Source of the DNA: UMGS1279 sp045577695
GTDB taxonomy: Bacteria > Bacillota > Clostridia > Oscillospirales > Acutalibacteraceae
Assembly (NCBI GenBank): GCA_045577695.1
Contig: JAZNIW010000001.1
Location: forward strand, 1-64,000
Direction of reading: 5' to 3'
Length of the DNA stretch: 64,000 nucleotides
Part shown: positions 26,180 through 35,424 of the stretch, piece after piece
Numbering within the stretch: the first letter of the stretch is position 1
Layout of the letters: each line of letters opens with the position of its first letter
Position numbers and translations under genes: made by a program
The notes under the pieces: model-generated
Told to the model about the DNA's origin: nothing
The model's database searches: none
Seen by the model: the letters and a program-made list of their open reading frames with translations, nothing else

Positions 26180-28822
26180 ATGATTTGGCATAGTTCATCC
26201 TTAGAAGCAATTCAACAGGAACTTTCGGTTGATCCCGAACAGGGTCTTTCGGCCGCCGAAGTAGTGGCCCGCATACAAACTTACGGAGAAAACAATATCA
26301 AAGAACCCAAAAAGGAAGGATTCCCCCGTCGTTTGTTTTTGCGTGTGACAAAGGGAGCTTACTTGTTCTTATATGCGGCGGCGGCCGTTTTTTTGGCAAC
26401 CGGCCTCATTAACCGAAGTTTGGATTGGTATCAACCCCTGTTGGTGGTTGCGGCGGCGGTGCTGCATACCGCACTCGACCTTTGGGCCGACTGCTGGTTG
26501 GAACGGCGGCAAAGCAGGCGTAATCAGCGGGTCTCGGTTTCGGCTAAGGTGCGCCGTGACCAAACGGTAAGTGTTGTAGATGCTGCCGCGCTGGTGCCGG
26601 GCGATATTGTCTTATTGGAAGCGGGAGATTATATTCCGGCCGATGGTCGGTTACTGTCGGCGCATACCCTTATTTGCGAGGAATCCGCCGTGACCGGTGA
26701 TGCCGCTCCCAACAAAAAACAAGCCGAAGAGATATTGGCCGATATTTGCCCGGTGTCCGAACGGAGCAATATGGTGTATGCCGGTTGCTCGGTGACCTAC
26801 GGATACGGTGAAATGATTGTGACCGAAACGGGATTAAATACCGAAATCGGCCGCCAAAAGGAACTTTCTTCTCTGGATGAGGGAAACGCCTTGCCGATTC
26901 GAAAAAAACTGGCAAACCTTGGTCAATTTATCGGATATGGTTCTTTTGTGGTTGCCGCCTTGATTTTGTTGTTCGGTTTGATCAGCGGCCCGAACGGTAA
27001 TGAAGGGTTTAGTCATTTCTTCTTTGGTTTATTGCTATTAGTGGCCACATTGGTGGTTACCCTTAATTCACAAGCGGCGGTGCACGCCGTTGATACTGCC
27101 TTTGGCTTTGGCGTAAGAAGGTTACAAAAGAAAAAGATTATATTGAAAGATACCGCATCGATGGAGCGATTGGGTGCTGTTTCGGTCATTCTTTCGGATA
27201 AAACCGGTACCCTAACGAAGAATCGTATGAAGGTAGCGGTGGCTTACGACGGTACCGCTTTGACCGAGCTGGATTATGATGCACCAAGCGAAACGGTTAC
27301 CACCTTGATTCGCACTGCTGCCCTGTGCACCAACGCCAATGTTACCTTGCTGCCGAGCGGCAAGCAAAAAAGAGAGGGCGATGCCACCGAGGCCGGTATA
27401 GTCGCGGCGGCCTTGCAATATTGTGGTCTGGCCAAAGAGGAACTGGAAAATATTTATCCCCGTATGGCTGAAGTGCCTTTTGATGGCGAGCGTAAGCGGA
27501 TGACCACTGTGAATATGATCAACAACCGCCCCTTTGCCATTGTACGCGGCTCGCTGGATATGGTGGCTCCCTGTTGCACGGCCGGTCACACCGAAAAAAT
27601 TGACCAAGTAGCCGAAGAACTGGCCGCTCGCGGAATGCGTGTGATTGCGGTTGCCATCAAACCGCTCGAAGAAGTGCCGGCCAACCCTACGGCCGAAAAT
27701 TTAGAATATGGTCTTACGATGTTGGGGATGTTCGGTCTAAGCGATTTGATTAGTTTGGAAACCCGAAATGCCTTAAAAGAAAGTGCCGCGGCCGATATTC
27801 GCACCGTGATGATGACGGGCGACCATATCACCACCGCCACTGCGATGGGGAAAAGTTTAGGGCTCTTGTCCGAAGGGTACCGCGCGGTTACAGGTGAAGA
27901 AATTGCCCAAATGGATGATACTGAATTGATGGAACAGGTTGACTCTATTTCAGTTTGTTCCCGCCTTTCGGGCGAGGATAAACTTCGCTTGATTGAGGCT
28001 TGGCAGGGCAAGGGACGGGTGGTTGCCGTAACCGGTGACAGTGTGGCGGATGCCGCCGCCTTAAAGACGGCCAATATCGGGTGTGCTATGGGGGTTACCG
28101 GCACCGATATTTCCAAAGGTTCAGCCGATATCATCTTGACCGAAGATAGCTACATTTCCATTGTCAGCGCCGTGCAAGAGGCCAAGGCCGTATATGCCAA
28201 TTTGAAACATATGACTGCCTCGTTACTGGGACGTTATCTCGGCATTTCGTTGTTGTTTGTGTTGAGTTTAATCGGGTTTGGAACTTTGCCCCTTTCGGCT
28301 TTGGCCTTATTGTGGGCGGTTGCCCTTATCGGTTTTGCTCCTACCAAAGCGCTGGGGGCTGAACCGGTTGGGAAAACCGAAAAAATTGCGCCCCCCTTGT
28401 CGGTGCGGGGTTCTCTGTTCGGCCAAGGATTCGGGCTTTCCGTGCTGGGACAAGGCCTGTTGCTTAGCCTTCTTTCGCTGATGGCTTATGCGTTGGGCAG
28501 AACAAACGGAGAAGCGACCGGTTCCGCTATGGCCTTTTTGGTTTTTGCATTGTCGCAAACGGTCTTATCGTTCTGCTTGCGAAAAGAACATTCCTTATTC
28601 CTTGACGACCCCTTTACCAATCGAAAACTGTGGTATGCCGTCTTAGCAGCTCTGCTTCTCGCTATCCTTTCGGTGGCCACCCCGTTTTGTCAGGTGCTCG
28701 GATTAGGTTCCCTTTCGGCCGGATTGGTCGGACACGCCATTTGGCTCTCCTTGATGCCCTTGTTTATCACCGAAGGAGTCAAATGGGGAAAAGAACTTTA
28801 TGCAAAACGAAAAAACAAATAA
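26180..28822 (+). CDS. P-type ATPase of the PMCA/SERCA type, degenerate motifs
   Basis: 880 residues in the order of P2-type cation pumps: N-terminal cation-ATPase domain, M1-M2, A domain, M3-M4, P/N domains, M5-M10. The phosphorylation motif DKTGTLTKNR (Asp340) and MTGDH are intact. Against that, TGES reads TGDA (172-175), the M4 PEGLP motif reads SQAAV (297-301), KGA reads RGS, DPPR reads DLIS, GDGVND reads GDSVAD, and the polar M5/M6 ion ligands are largely hydrophobic. The frame is uninterrupted and has a strong promoter, so the gene is kept. It may not move a classical cation. AGGAGG stands before the ATG. The rsmA gene follows 37 bases later. Confidence 0.85.
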   Translation: MIWHSSSLEAIQQELSVDPEQGLSAAEVVARIQTYGENNIKEPKKEGFPRRLFLRVTKGAYLFLYAAAAVFLATGLINRSLDWYQPLLVVAAAVLHTALDLWADCWLERRQSRRNQRVSVSAKVRRDQTVSVVDAAALVPGDIVLLEAGDYIPADGRLLSAHTLICEESAVTGDAAPNKKQAEEILADICPVSERSNMVYAGCSVTYGYGEMIVTETGLNTEIGRQKELSSLDEGNALPIRKKLANLGQFIGYGSFVVAALILLFGLISGPNGNEGFSHFFFGLLLLVATLVVTLNSQAAVHAVDTAFGFGVRRLQKKKIILKDTASMERLGAVSVILSDKTGTLTKNRMKVAVAYDGTALTELDYDAPSETVTTLIRTAALCTNANVTLLPSGKQKREGDATEAGIVAAALQYCGLAKEELENIYPRMAEVPFDGERKRMTTVNMINNRPFAIVRGSLDMVAPCCTAGHTEKIDQVAEELAARGMRVIAVAIKPLEEVPANPTAENLEYGLTMLGMFGLSDLISLETRNALKESAAADIRTVMMTGDHITTATAMGKSLGLLSEGYRAVTGEEIAQMDDTELMEQVDSISVCSRLSGEDKLRLIEAWQGKGRVVAVTGDSVADAAALKTANIGCAMGVTGTDISKGSADIILTEDSYISIVSAVQEAKAVYANLKHMTASLLGRYLGISLLFVLSLIGFGTLPLSALALLWAVALIGFAPTKALGAEPVGKTEKIAPPLSVRGSLFGQGFGLSVLGQGLLLSLLSLMAYALGRTNGEATGSAMAFLVFALSQTVLSFCLRKEHSLFLDDPFTNRKLWYAVLAALLLAILSVATPFCQVLGLGSLSAGLVGHAIWLSLMPLFITEGVKWGKELYAKRKNK

Positions 28823-28859
28823 AGAATGGTTTTTCGTTCATCAAAAGGAGAAAACTCGG

Positions 28860-29720
28860 ATGAAATACAATCTTTCCGATAAGCGTACAATAGACCGCCT
28901 TTTATCCGAGGCCGGCTTTACCTTTAAAAAATCTTTGGGCCAAAACTTTTTAACCGACCCGTCGGTCTGTCCGGCTATGGCCGAAGCGGCGGCCGATCGC
29001 GATACCGGTGTAATCGAAATTGGCCCCGGCATCGGCGTATTGACGGCTGAGTTGGCCGAGGTGGCCAAAAAGGTGGTCACCATTGAATTGGACGAACGAT
29101 TGCGACCGATATTGGCCAAAACCTTAGCCGATTATCCCAATGTGACGGTGTTATTTGCCGATGCAATGAAATTGGATTTAGCCGCTCTGATTGCCGAACA
29201 GTTTGCAGATTGCAAGCGGGTTACGGTCTGCGCCAATCTGCCGTATTATATCACCTCCCCTATTTTAATGGCATTACTGGAACGGCGTCTGCCGGTGGAA
29301 ACCATTACCGTAATGGTGCAAAAAGAAGCGGCTGAGCGGCTTTGCGCACCCATTCCCGACCGCGCTGCGGGGGCGGTGACCTTGGCGGCAGCCTATTATG
29401 CCGAACGGGAAATTTTGTTCTCGGTTCCGCGGGAGAGTTTTACACCGGCACCCAAGGTAGAGAGTGCCGTGATTCGTTTTACCGTTCGGGAGAATCCCGC
29501 CTTTCCTGTGTCCGATGAAAAACTTTTTTTCCGTCTGATTCGCGGCGCCTTTGAGCACCGACGAAAAACCCTTGTCAATTCGGTTTCGGCCTCCGGCGTG
29601 GTCCCTAAAGAGGGGCTTTCTGCCGCCATCGAGGCGGTGGGACTTTCACCTACCGTACGAGCCGAAGCTTTGCGGATGGAAGATTTCGCCGCACTGACAG
29701 AATTTTTAAAAACGGAGTAG
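28860..29720 (+). CDS. rsmA: 16S rRNA dimethyladenosine transferase
   Basis: Dimethylates two adenines near the 3' end of 16S rRNA. 286 residues: KKSLGQNFLTDPSV, SAM motif IEIGPGIGVLTAEL, catalytic NLPYYITSPILMALL, and ESAVIRF with the C-terminal helical domain (FEHRRKTLVNS). The ATG at 28860 follows AAAGGAG. An in-frame ATG 20 codons earlier gives a non-homologous extension. Confidence 0.97.
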   Translation: MKYNLSDKRTIDRLLSEAGFTFKKSLGQNFLTDPSVCPAMAEAAADRDTGVIEIGPGIGVLTAELAEVAKKVVTIELDERLRPILAKTLADYPNVTVLFADAMKLDLAALIAEQFADCKRVTVCANLPYYITSPILMALLERRLPVETITVMVQKEAAERLCAPIPDRAAGAVTLAAAYYAEREILFSVPRESFTPAPKVESAVIRFTVRENPAFPVSDEKLFFRLIRGAFEHRRKTLVNSVSASGVVPKEGLSAAIEAVGLSPTVRAEALRMEDFAALTEFLKTE

Positions 29721-29727
29721 ATAACGG

Positions 29728-30207
29728 ATGTCTTTAGAATCTGCAAAAAAACATTTGGCCGCTTTCGGTGCGGCCGATCGCATCTTAGAATTTCCGGTTT
29801 CCAGTGCCACGGTGGAATTAGCTGCCAAAGCGCTGGAATGTCGACCGGAAGAAATCGCCAAAAGTCTAGCCTTTTGGTCGGAAGAGGGCGCAATTTTAGT
29901 GGTGGCAGCCGGTGATGTCAAAACCGACAACGCCAAATTCAAAACCACCTTTCACAAAAAGGCAAAAATGCTGACACCTCCGCAAGTGGAGGAATTGGTC
30001 GGACACACCGTTGGTGGCGTTTGCCCGTTTGGGGTGAAGGAAACCGTCTCGGTTTATTTGGATGTGTCGCTTGAGCGGTTGGAGTGGGTCTATCCGGCAT
30101 GCGGCAGCAGCAACAGTGCCATCCGACTCACGGTGGAGGAATTGCGAACCTTTGCGGGCAACCCTGTGTGGGTGGATGTATGCAAGCCCATACAATCGTT
30201 GGGATAA
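29728..30207 (+). CDS. YbaK/EbsC-type aminoacyl-tRNA deacylase
   Basis: 159 residues of the YbaK/ProX editing fold: an N-terminal helix, then AKSLAFWSEEGAILVVAAGD with the conserved Lys, KTDNAKFK, VGGVCPFG and PACGSSNSAIRLTVEEL. Family members hydrolyse mischarged tRNAs such as Cys- or Ala-tRNA(Pro). It starts 7 bases after rsmA and probably shares its message. Confidence 0.9.
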   Translation: MSLESAKKHLAAFGAADRILEFPVSSATVELAAKALECRPEEIAKSLAFWSEEGAILVVAAGDVKTDNAKFKTTFHKKAKMLTPPQVEELVGHTVGGVCPFGVKETVSVYLDVSLERLEWVYPACGSSNSAIRLTVEELRTFAGNPVWVDVCKPIQSLG

Positions 30208-30311
30208 GGATGCGGGGAAAACGCGCGCGACCGAGAAAGAGCAAGAAAGAAATATGCAGTTTAGCCGCCGAAAACGGCCGACAAAAAATTGCATTTCTCT
30301 GTAATTTGGTA

Positions 30312-30340
30312 TTTACAAAACGTGTGAATTATGGTAAGAT
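30312..30340 (+). promoter_or_regulatory. Promoter of the minD-mgsA-aspS-acnA-icd-rex unit
   Basis: TTTACA (30312-30317), 17 nt, TAAGAT (30335-30340). The following genes run rightward with gaps of 5 to 69 bases until the terminator at 37,418, although internal promoters are not excluded. Confidence 0.65.
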
Positions 30341-30384
30341 AATCACAATGATTTGATTGGGAAAACCCAAGAAGGAAGGATGTT

Positions 30385-31122
30385 ATGGGAAGGCTTTTTG
30401 CCATCACCTCCGGCAAGGGCGGCGTGGGAAAATCCAGCGTGGCCACCCATCTTGCTACGGCACTCGGCCGTATGGGGCATCGTGTACTGCTGGTCGATTT
30501 GGACGCCGGTATGCGCTGTCTGGATTTGATGCTGAATCTTTCCGACCGGCTGTTGTTCGATTTGGGCGATGTGTTGTCGGGTGAAAAAACGGTGGAAGAG
30601 GCCTATTTGTTCGATGCGGCCCGCCCCGGCGTTTTTTGTCTGGCGGCTCCCTTACAAGGGCGCATTGTGCCAAACACTCTTCGTGACTTCGTCACCGAAG
30701 CCACCGATCATTTCGATTTTGTGCTGCTGGATTTTCCGGCCGGCGGGGTGGACGAGTTATACCACGCCCTTCCCCGTTATACCGAGGCTATCGTAGTTTG
30801 CAATGCCGATGCCGTTTCCCTGCGGGACGCCGCCTGGGTGGGGCGGGATTTGAAAAAGCTGCAACTGCGTTCGGTTCGTATGGTGCTCAATCGGGTATCG
30901 TTCGATACGATGCGCCGCGGTATTACCGCCAATATTGACGAAGCGATTGATCAATGCGGGCTTCGGTTGATTGGGTTGATTCCCCAAAGTATGGATTTGT
31001 ATTTGTCTTGTTGTTCAGGCGTGCAATTGCCCCCGAAAACACGGGCGGCAAAGGCGTTCGAACGTCTGGCAAAGCGCCTGTTGGGATTTGATATTCCGCT
31101 GGCGAATTGGAAGAAAATATAA
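30385..31122 (+). CDS. MinD/ParA-like P-loop ATPase
   Basis: 245 residues with deviant Walker A GKGGVGKSS at residues 10-18, switch I LVDLDAGMRCLDLML and switch II LLDFPAG. The best match is MinD-type ATPases that place division or flagellar machinery, but no minC or minE is near. The C-terminus ends IPLANWKKI without the clear basic amphipathic membrane helix expected of MinD. It could be an orphan MinD-like regulator. AAGGAAGG stands before the ATG. Confidence 0.8.
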   Translation: MGRLFAITSGKGGVGKSSVATHLATALGRMGHRVLLVDLDAGMRCLDLMLNLSDRLLFDLGDVLSGEKTVEEAYLFDAARPGVFCLAAPLQGRIVPNTLRDFVTEATDHFDFVLLDFPAGGVDELYHALPRYTEAIVVCNADAVSLRDAAWVGRDLKKLQLRSVRMVLNRVSFDTMRRGITANIDEAIDQCGLRLIGLIPQSMDLYLSCCSGVQLPPKTRAAKAFERLAKRLLGFDIPLANWKKI

Positions 31123-31175
31123 TTACAAACCCTTTTGCAAAAGGGAGAATATAGGCTTCAAGGAGAGGAAAGTTT

Positions 31176-31586
31176 ATGAACATTGCAATCATTGCCCACG
31201 ATGCAAAAAAGGAACTGATGGTGCAATTCTGTATTGCTTATTGTGGCGTACTCAGTCGGCACCGCTTATTTGCCACCGGCACAACCGGCAAAATGGTGGC
31301 CGAGGCCACCGGTCTGGACATTGTGCGATTTTTGAGCGGTCCCCAAGGCGGCGCCCAGCAGATTGCTTCCCGTATCAGTTGCGAAGAGATCGATTTGGTG
31401 TTGATGTTCCGTGACCCAATCACCCCCAAACCCGGCGAACCGGATGAAAAGGTGTTGATGAATCTGTGTGATGTTCATAACATTCCCGTTGCCACCAATA
31501 TCGCCACTGCCGAAGTCTTGATTCACGGCTTGGAACGTGGGGATTTGGCTTGGCGTGACATCGTTCGCTCCGGCGAAGCAATATAA
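31176..31586 (+). CDS. mgsA: Methylglyoxal synthase homologue lacking catalytic residues
   Basis: 136 residues clearly homologous to MgsA, which converts dihydroxyacetone phosphate to methylglyoxal. IAHDAKK (His8, Asp9), ATGTTG phosphate loop and NIPVATNIATAE are conserved. The GGDQQ motif, whose Asp71 (E. coli numbering) is the catalytic base, reads GGAQQ (Ala60). The PHxPD motif (His98) reads PGEPD (Gly87). Asp80 and Asp90 (E. coli 91 and 101) remain. On known mechanism the protein should have little or no synthase activity and may act as a binding or regulatory protein. AGGAGAGG is upstream of the ATG. Confidence 0.88.
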   Translation: MNIAIIAHDAKKELMVQFCIAYCGVLSRHRLFATGTTGKMVAEATGLDIVRFLSGPQGGAQQIASRISCEEIDLVLMFRDPITPKPGEPDEKVLMNLCDVHNIPVATNIATAEVLIHGLERGDLAWRDIVRSGEAI

Positions 31587-31655
31587 GAAGAATTTCATTG
31601 GGCGGACTGTATGTTTCGGTTCGCCCAACAACTATGTGGAAGAGGGTTAAAAAAG

Positions 31656-33461
31656 ATGACGTTAGATACCTTACAAGGGTTAAAAAGAACCCATTATTGC
31701 GGGACACTTCGTCCTGCGGATATTGGGCGTGAAGTAGTGGTTTGCGGTTGGGCAGCACGCCAGCGTGACCTTGGCCAGCTAATTTTTATTGATTTACGTG
31801 ACCGGAGCGGATTGTTGCAACTCGCTTTTGATGATACCACCGACCGTGCCGTTTTTGAAAAAGCTTTTGCCGTACGCAGTGAGTTTGTTTTAATGGCAAA
31901 GGGTACCGTGCGGGCGCGTTCTTCGGTAAATCCCGACCTCGCGACCGGCGAGATTGAAATTGCCGTATCCCAACTGAATATTTTGGGTCGTTCTGAAACT
32001 CCGCCTTTCGAAATTCTGGACGATACCCAAGTCAAGGAAGAGCTTCGGTTGAAATACCGTTATTTGGATTTGCGAAGACCGACATTGCAAAACAATTTAC
32101 TGTTGCGTCATAAGGTGACCAAGGCCACCCGTGACTTTTTCGATAAAGAAGGGTTTTTGGAACTTGAAACGCCGACCTTAATAAAATCCACTCCGGAGGG
32201 TGCGCGCGACTATTTGGTGCCATCCCGCATTCATAAAGGCAGTTTTTACGCCTTGCCGCAGTCGCCTCAAATGTATAAGCAACTCCTAATGCTTTCGGGG
32301 TTTGACCGTTATATGCAAATTGCCCGTTGCTACCGTGATGAGGATTTGCGTGCCGACCGTCAACCAGAATTCACCCAGATCGACTTGGAAATGTCCTTCG
32401 TTGAAATGGAGGACGTTTTGTCCTTGGGCGAGCGTTATGTGAGCGATTTGTTCCAAAAGGTGTTGGGGGTCGAAATTCCCACTCCCTTGCGCCGTATGAC
32501 TTATACCGAAGCAATGGAAAAATACGGCTCAGATAAACCCGATACCCGCTTTGATATGACCATTACCGATTGTTCGGATTTGGTAGAAAACTGCGGTTTT
32601 TCGGTCTTCGCCGATACCGTAAAAAATGGTGGAACCGTGCGGGGTATTACGGCCAAAAAAAGCGCCGCCATCCTTACCCGTAAAGAAATCGACCGCTTGA
32701 CCGAACTGGTGCGCGGCATTGGTGCCAAGGGGTTGGCCTTTATTCGTTGGCCGCAAGATGCCGAGGCCCCGACCTGCGCCTTCTCCAAATTTTTAAGCGA
32801 GAAAGAAATGGCCGCCTTGCTTTCCCGTATGGCGGTAGAAAAAGGCGACGTTGCCTTGTTTATTGCGGATCGCAAATCCACTGCACTGAGTGTGTTGGGT
32901 GCCTTGCGTTTGCAGGTGGCTGAAAAGTTAGAAATCATTCCTGACACGTTCTCCTTTTTGTGGATTACCGAATTCCCCTTCTTTGAATATGACGAAGAGA
33001 GCGGGTCATATGTCGCTATGCACCACCCCTTTACCTCCCCGCTGGATGAGAGCATTCCGTATTTGGATAGCGACCCCGAAAAAGTTTTTGCCAAGGCCTA
33101 TGACTTGGTGCTCAACGGTGTGGAATTGTCCTCCGGTTCGATTCGTATCACCGACCCCGACCTGCAAAACAAAATGTTTGCGGCCTTGGGTCTCTCCCCC
33201 GAAGAAGCACATGAAAAATTTGGCTTTTTAACCGAGGCCTTCCGATTCGGCGCACCGCCTCACGGTGGTATGGGAATTGGATTGGATCGTTTGGTTATGC
33301 TTATGGCCGGCGGTGAATCGATTCGTGATGTTATCGCCTTCCCCAAAGTGGCTAACGCCAGTGAGCCGATGAGCGGCGCGCCCGCCGCGGTTGACCCTGT
33401 TCAATTAACCGATTTAAACATTCAAGTTTTTTGTAAAAAAACCGAAACAGATAAGGAGTAA
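31656..33461 (+). CDS. aspS: Aspartyl-tRNA synthetase
   Basis: Class II synthetase, 601 residues. An OB-fold anticodon domain (GWAARQRDLGQLIFIDLRDR) comes first. It is followed by motif 1 with FLELETPTL, motif 2 RCYRDEDLRADRQPEFTQIDLEMSF, the bacterial GAD insertion (about 290-420) and motif 3 GMGIGLDRLVML. Because GatCAB is present it may also charge tRNA(Asn) with Asp; the sequence alone does not settle this. The ATG at 31656 follows AGAGGG. Confidence 0.97.
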   Translation: MTLDTLQGLKRTHYCGTLRPADIGREVVVCGWAARQRDLGQLIFIDLRDRSGLLQLAFDDTTDRAVFEKAFAVRSEFVLMAKGTVRARSSVNPDLATGEIEIAVSQLNILGRSETPPFEILDDTQVKEELRLKYRYLDLRRPTLQNNLLLRHKVTKATRDFFDKEGFLELETPTLIKSTPEGARDYLVPSRIHKGSFYALPQSPQMYKQLLMLSGFDRYMQIARCYRDEDLRADRQPEFTQIDLEMSFVEMEDVLSLGERYVSDLFQKVLGVEIPTPLRRMTYTEAMEKYGSDKPDTRFDMTITDCSDLVENCGFSVFADTVKNGGTVRGITAKKSAAILTRKEIDRLTELVRGIGAKGLAFIRWPQDAEAPTCAFSKFLSEKEMAALLSRMAVEKGDVALFIADRKSTALSVLGALRLQVAEKLEIIPDTFSFLWITEFPFFEYDEESGSYVAMHHPFTSPLDESIPYLDSDPEKVFAKAYDLVLNGVELSSGSIRITDPDLQNKMFAALGLSPEEAHEKFGFLTEAFRFGAPPHGGMGIGLDRLVMLMAGGESIRDVIAFPKVANASEPMSGAPAAVDPVQLTDLNIQVFCKKTETDKE

Positions 33462-33466
33462 ACGTT

Positions 33467-35401
33467 ATGGGAATGACTATTGCACAAAAAATTCTTGCCG
33501 CTCATTTGGTAGACGGCGAAATGAAACTGGGACAGGATATCGGCATTAAAATCGACCAAACGTTGACCCAAGATGCCACCGGCACTATGGCTTATTTGGA
33601 ATTTGAAGCCATGGGGGTTGATCGCGTCAAAACCGAGCGGTCGGTTGCTTATATTGACCACAACACCCTGCAAACCGGCTTTGAGAACGCCGACGATCAT
33701 CGCTTTATTCAGTCGATTTGCAAAAAACACGGTATTTATTATTCCCATCCCGGCAACGGTATTTGCCATCAAATCCATTTAGAACGCTTTTCCAAACCCG
33801 GCAAAACGTTAATCGGATCCGACTCGCATACCCCCACTTGCGGCGGTATGGGTATGTTGGCTATGGGGGCCGGCGGTATGGATGTAGCGGTTGCCATGGG
33901 CGGCGGTGCGTATTACATTTCCACCCCCAAAATGCTTAAGGTAAATTTAGTCGGCAAACTTCGACCCTTTGTTTCGGCCAAGGATGTTATTTTAGAGGTT
34001 TTACGTGTTCTTTCGGTAAAGGGTGGTGTCGGCTATATCGTCGAATACGGCGGCGAAGGGGTAAAAACCCTCTCGGTGCCGGAACGTGCTACCATTACCA
34101 ATATGGGTGCCGAACTCGGCGCCTCAACTTCGATTTTCCCGTCGGATGAAGTTACCAAAGCGTTTTTAAAAGCCCAAGGCCGCGAGGAAGATTTTACCCC
34201 CCTGGCCTCCGACCCCGATGCGGTATATGACAAAGAAATTACGGTGGATTTGTCGACATTAGAGCCGATGGCTGCTATGCCTCATTCCCCCGATAATGTG
34301 AAAAAAGTCAGCGAAATCGGTCCTATGAAGGTTGACCAGGTTTTGATTGGCAGTTGTACAAACTCTTCCCTGTTGGATATGTTGAAAGTAGCCGAGATTT
34401 TGGACGGAAAAACCGTTCATCCCAATGTCAGCGTCGGTATTGCTCCCGGCTCGAAACAAGTTTTGTATATGTTATCCCAGTGCGGCGCATTGGCAAAATT
34501 GATTGCCGCAGGCGCCCGTATTTTAGAGTGCGCTTGCGGGCCGTGTATCGGTATGGGGCAAGCCCCGAATTCGGCCGGTATTTCTTTGCGCACCTTCAAC
34601 CGCAACTTTGAAGGTCGCTCCGGTACGGCCGATGCCGGTGTCTTTTTGGTTAGTCCCGAAACGGCGGCCGCCGCGGCACTCACCGGTGTTTTGACCAATC
34701 CGATGGAACTTGACGCCGATTTAACCGGAATCACATTGCCCGAAACCTTTGTCGTCAACGACAATTCCATTGACCCGCCCGCCCCCGTTCAGGAGGCCGA
34801 CGCAGTAGAAATTTTGCGCGGACCAAACATTAAGCCATTCCCCAAAACCGAACCGTTGGCCAAAGATATTGCGGCCAAGGCCGTGTTGAAGGTGGGGGAC
34901 AATATCACCACCGACCATATTATGCCGGCCGGTGCCAAGATTTTGCCCTTCCGCTCTAATATTCCTTATCTTTCCAATTTCTGCTTTACCCGTTGCGATG
35001 AGCAATTCCCGGAGAATTGCCGCAAAGAGGGAAAAGGTATTATCATCGGTGGCGAAAATTACGGCCAAGGATCCTCGCGTGAGCACGCTGCTTTGGTGCC
35101 GTTGTATCTCGGAATCAAGGCAGTTGTTGCGAAAAGTTTTGCTCGCATTCATGTGGCCAATTTGGTCAACGCCGGCATTGTTCCGCTGACCTTTGAAAAC
35201 CCGGCCGATTACGATAAGATTACCCAATTTGATGAATTGGAATTGCCGGATATTGCCGCCGCCGTTGCCACCGGCAAAAAGACAACCTTGGTCAACAAGA
35301 CTACCGACGAGCAATACACCTTAAACATTGCCGTTTCGGATCGTTCAGCAGACATTTTGTTGGCCGGCGGGTTACTTAACTACACCAGAGAAAACAACTG
35401 A
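33467..35401 (+). CDS. acnA: Aconitate hydratase
   Basis: 644 residues, 4Fe-4S enzyme that isomerises citrate to isocitrate. It has GSDSHTPTCGGMGML, cluster cysteines in GSCTNSS and CACGPCIGMG, and the swivel domain with DNITTDHIMPAG and GGENYGQGSSREHA. The size and domain order fit the shorter mitochondrial-like or leuC-like bacterial form. It lies 5 bases after aspS and just before icd, forming the oxidative branch that makes 2-oxoglutarate for glutamate. Confidence 0.95.
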   Translation: MGMTIAQKILAAHLVDGEMKLGQDIGIKIDQTLTQDATGTMAYLEFEAMGVDRVKTERSVAYIDHNTLQTGFENADDHRFIQSICKKHGIYYSHPGNGICHQIHLERFSKPGKTLIGSDSHTPTCGGMGMLAMGAGGMDVAVAMGGGAYYISTPKMLKVNLVGKLRPFVSAKDVILEVLRVLSVKGGVGYIVEYGGEGVKTLSVPERATITNMGAELGASTSIFPSDEVTKAFLKAQGREEDFTPLASDPDAVYDKEITVDLSTLEPMAAMPHSPDNVKKVSEIGPMKVDQVLIGSCTNSSLLDMLKVAEILDGKTVHPNVSVGIAPGSKQVLYMLSQCGALAKLIAAGARILECACGPCIGMGQAPNSAGISLRTFNRNFEGRSGTADAGVFLVSPETAAAAALTGVLTNPMELDADLTGITLPETFVVNDNSIDPPAPVQEADAVEILRGPNIKPFPKTEPLAKDIAAKAVLKVGDNITTDHIMPAGAKILPFRSNIPYLSNFCFTRCDEQFPENCRKEGKGIIIGGENYGQGSSREHAALVPLYLGIKAVVAKSFARIHVANLVNAGIVPLTFENPADYDKITQFDELELPDIAAAVATGKKTTLVNKTTDEQYTLNIAVSDRSADILLAGGLLNYTRENN

Positions 35402-35424
35402 TTTCAATAAAAAGGAGAAAAACG

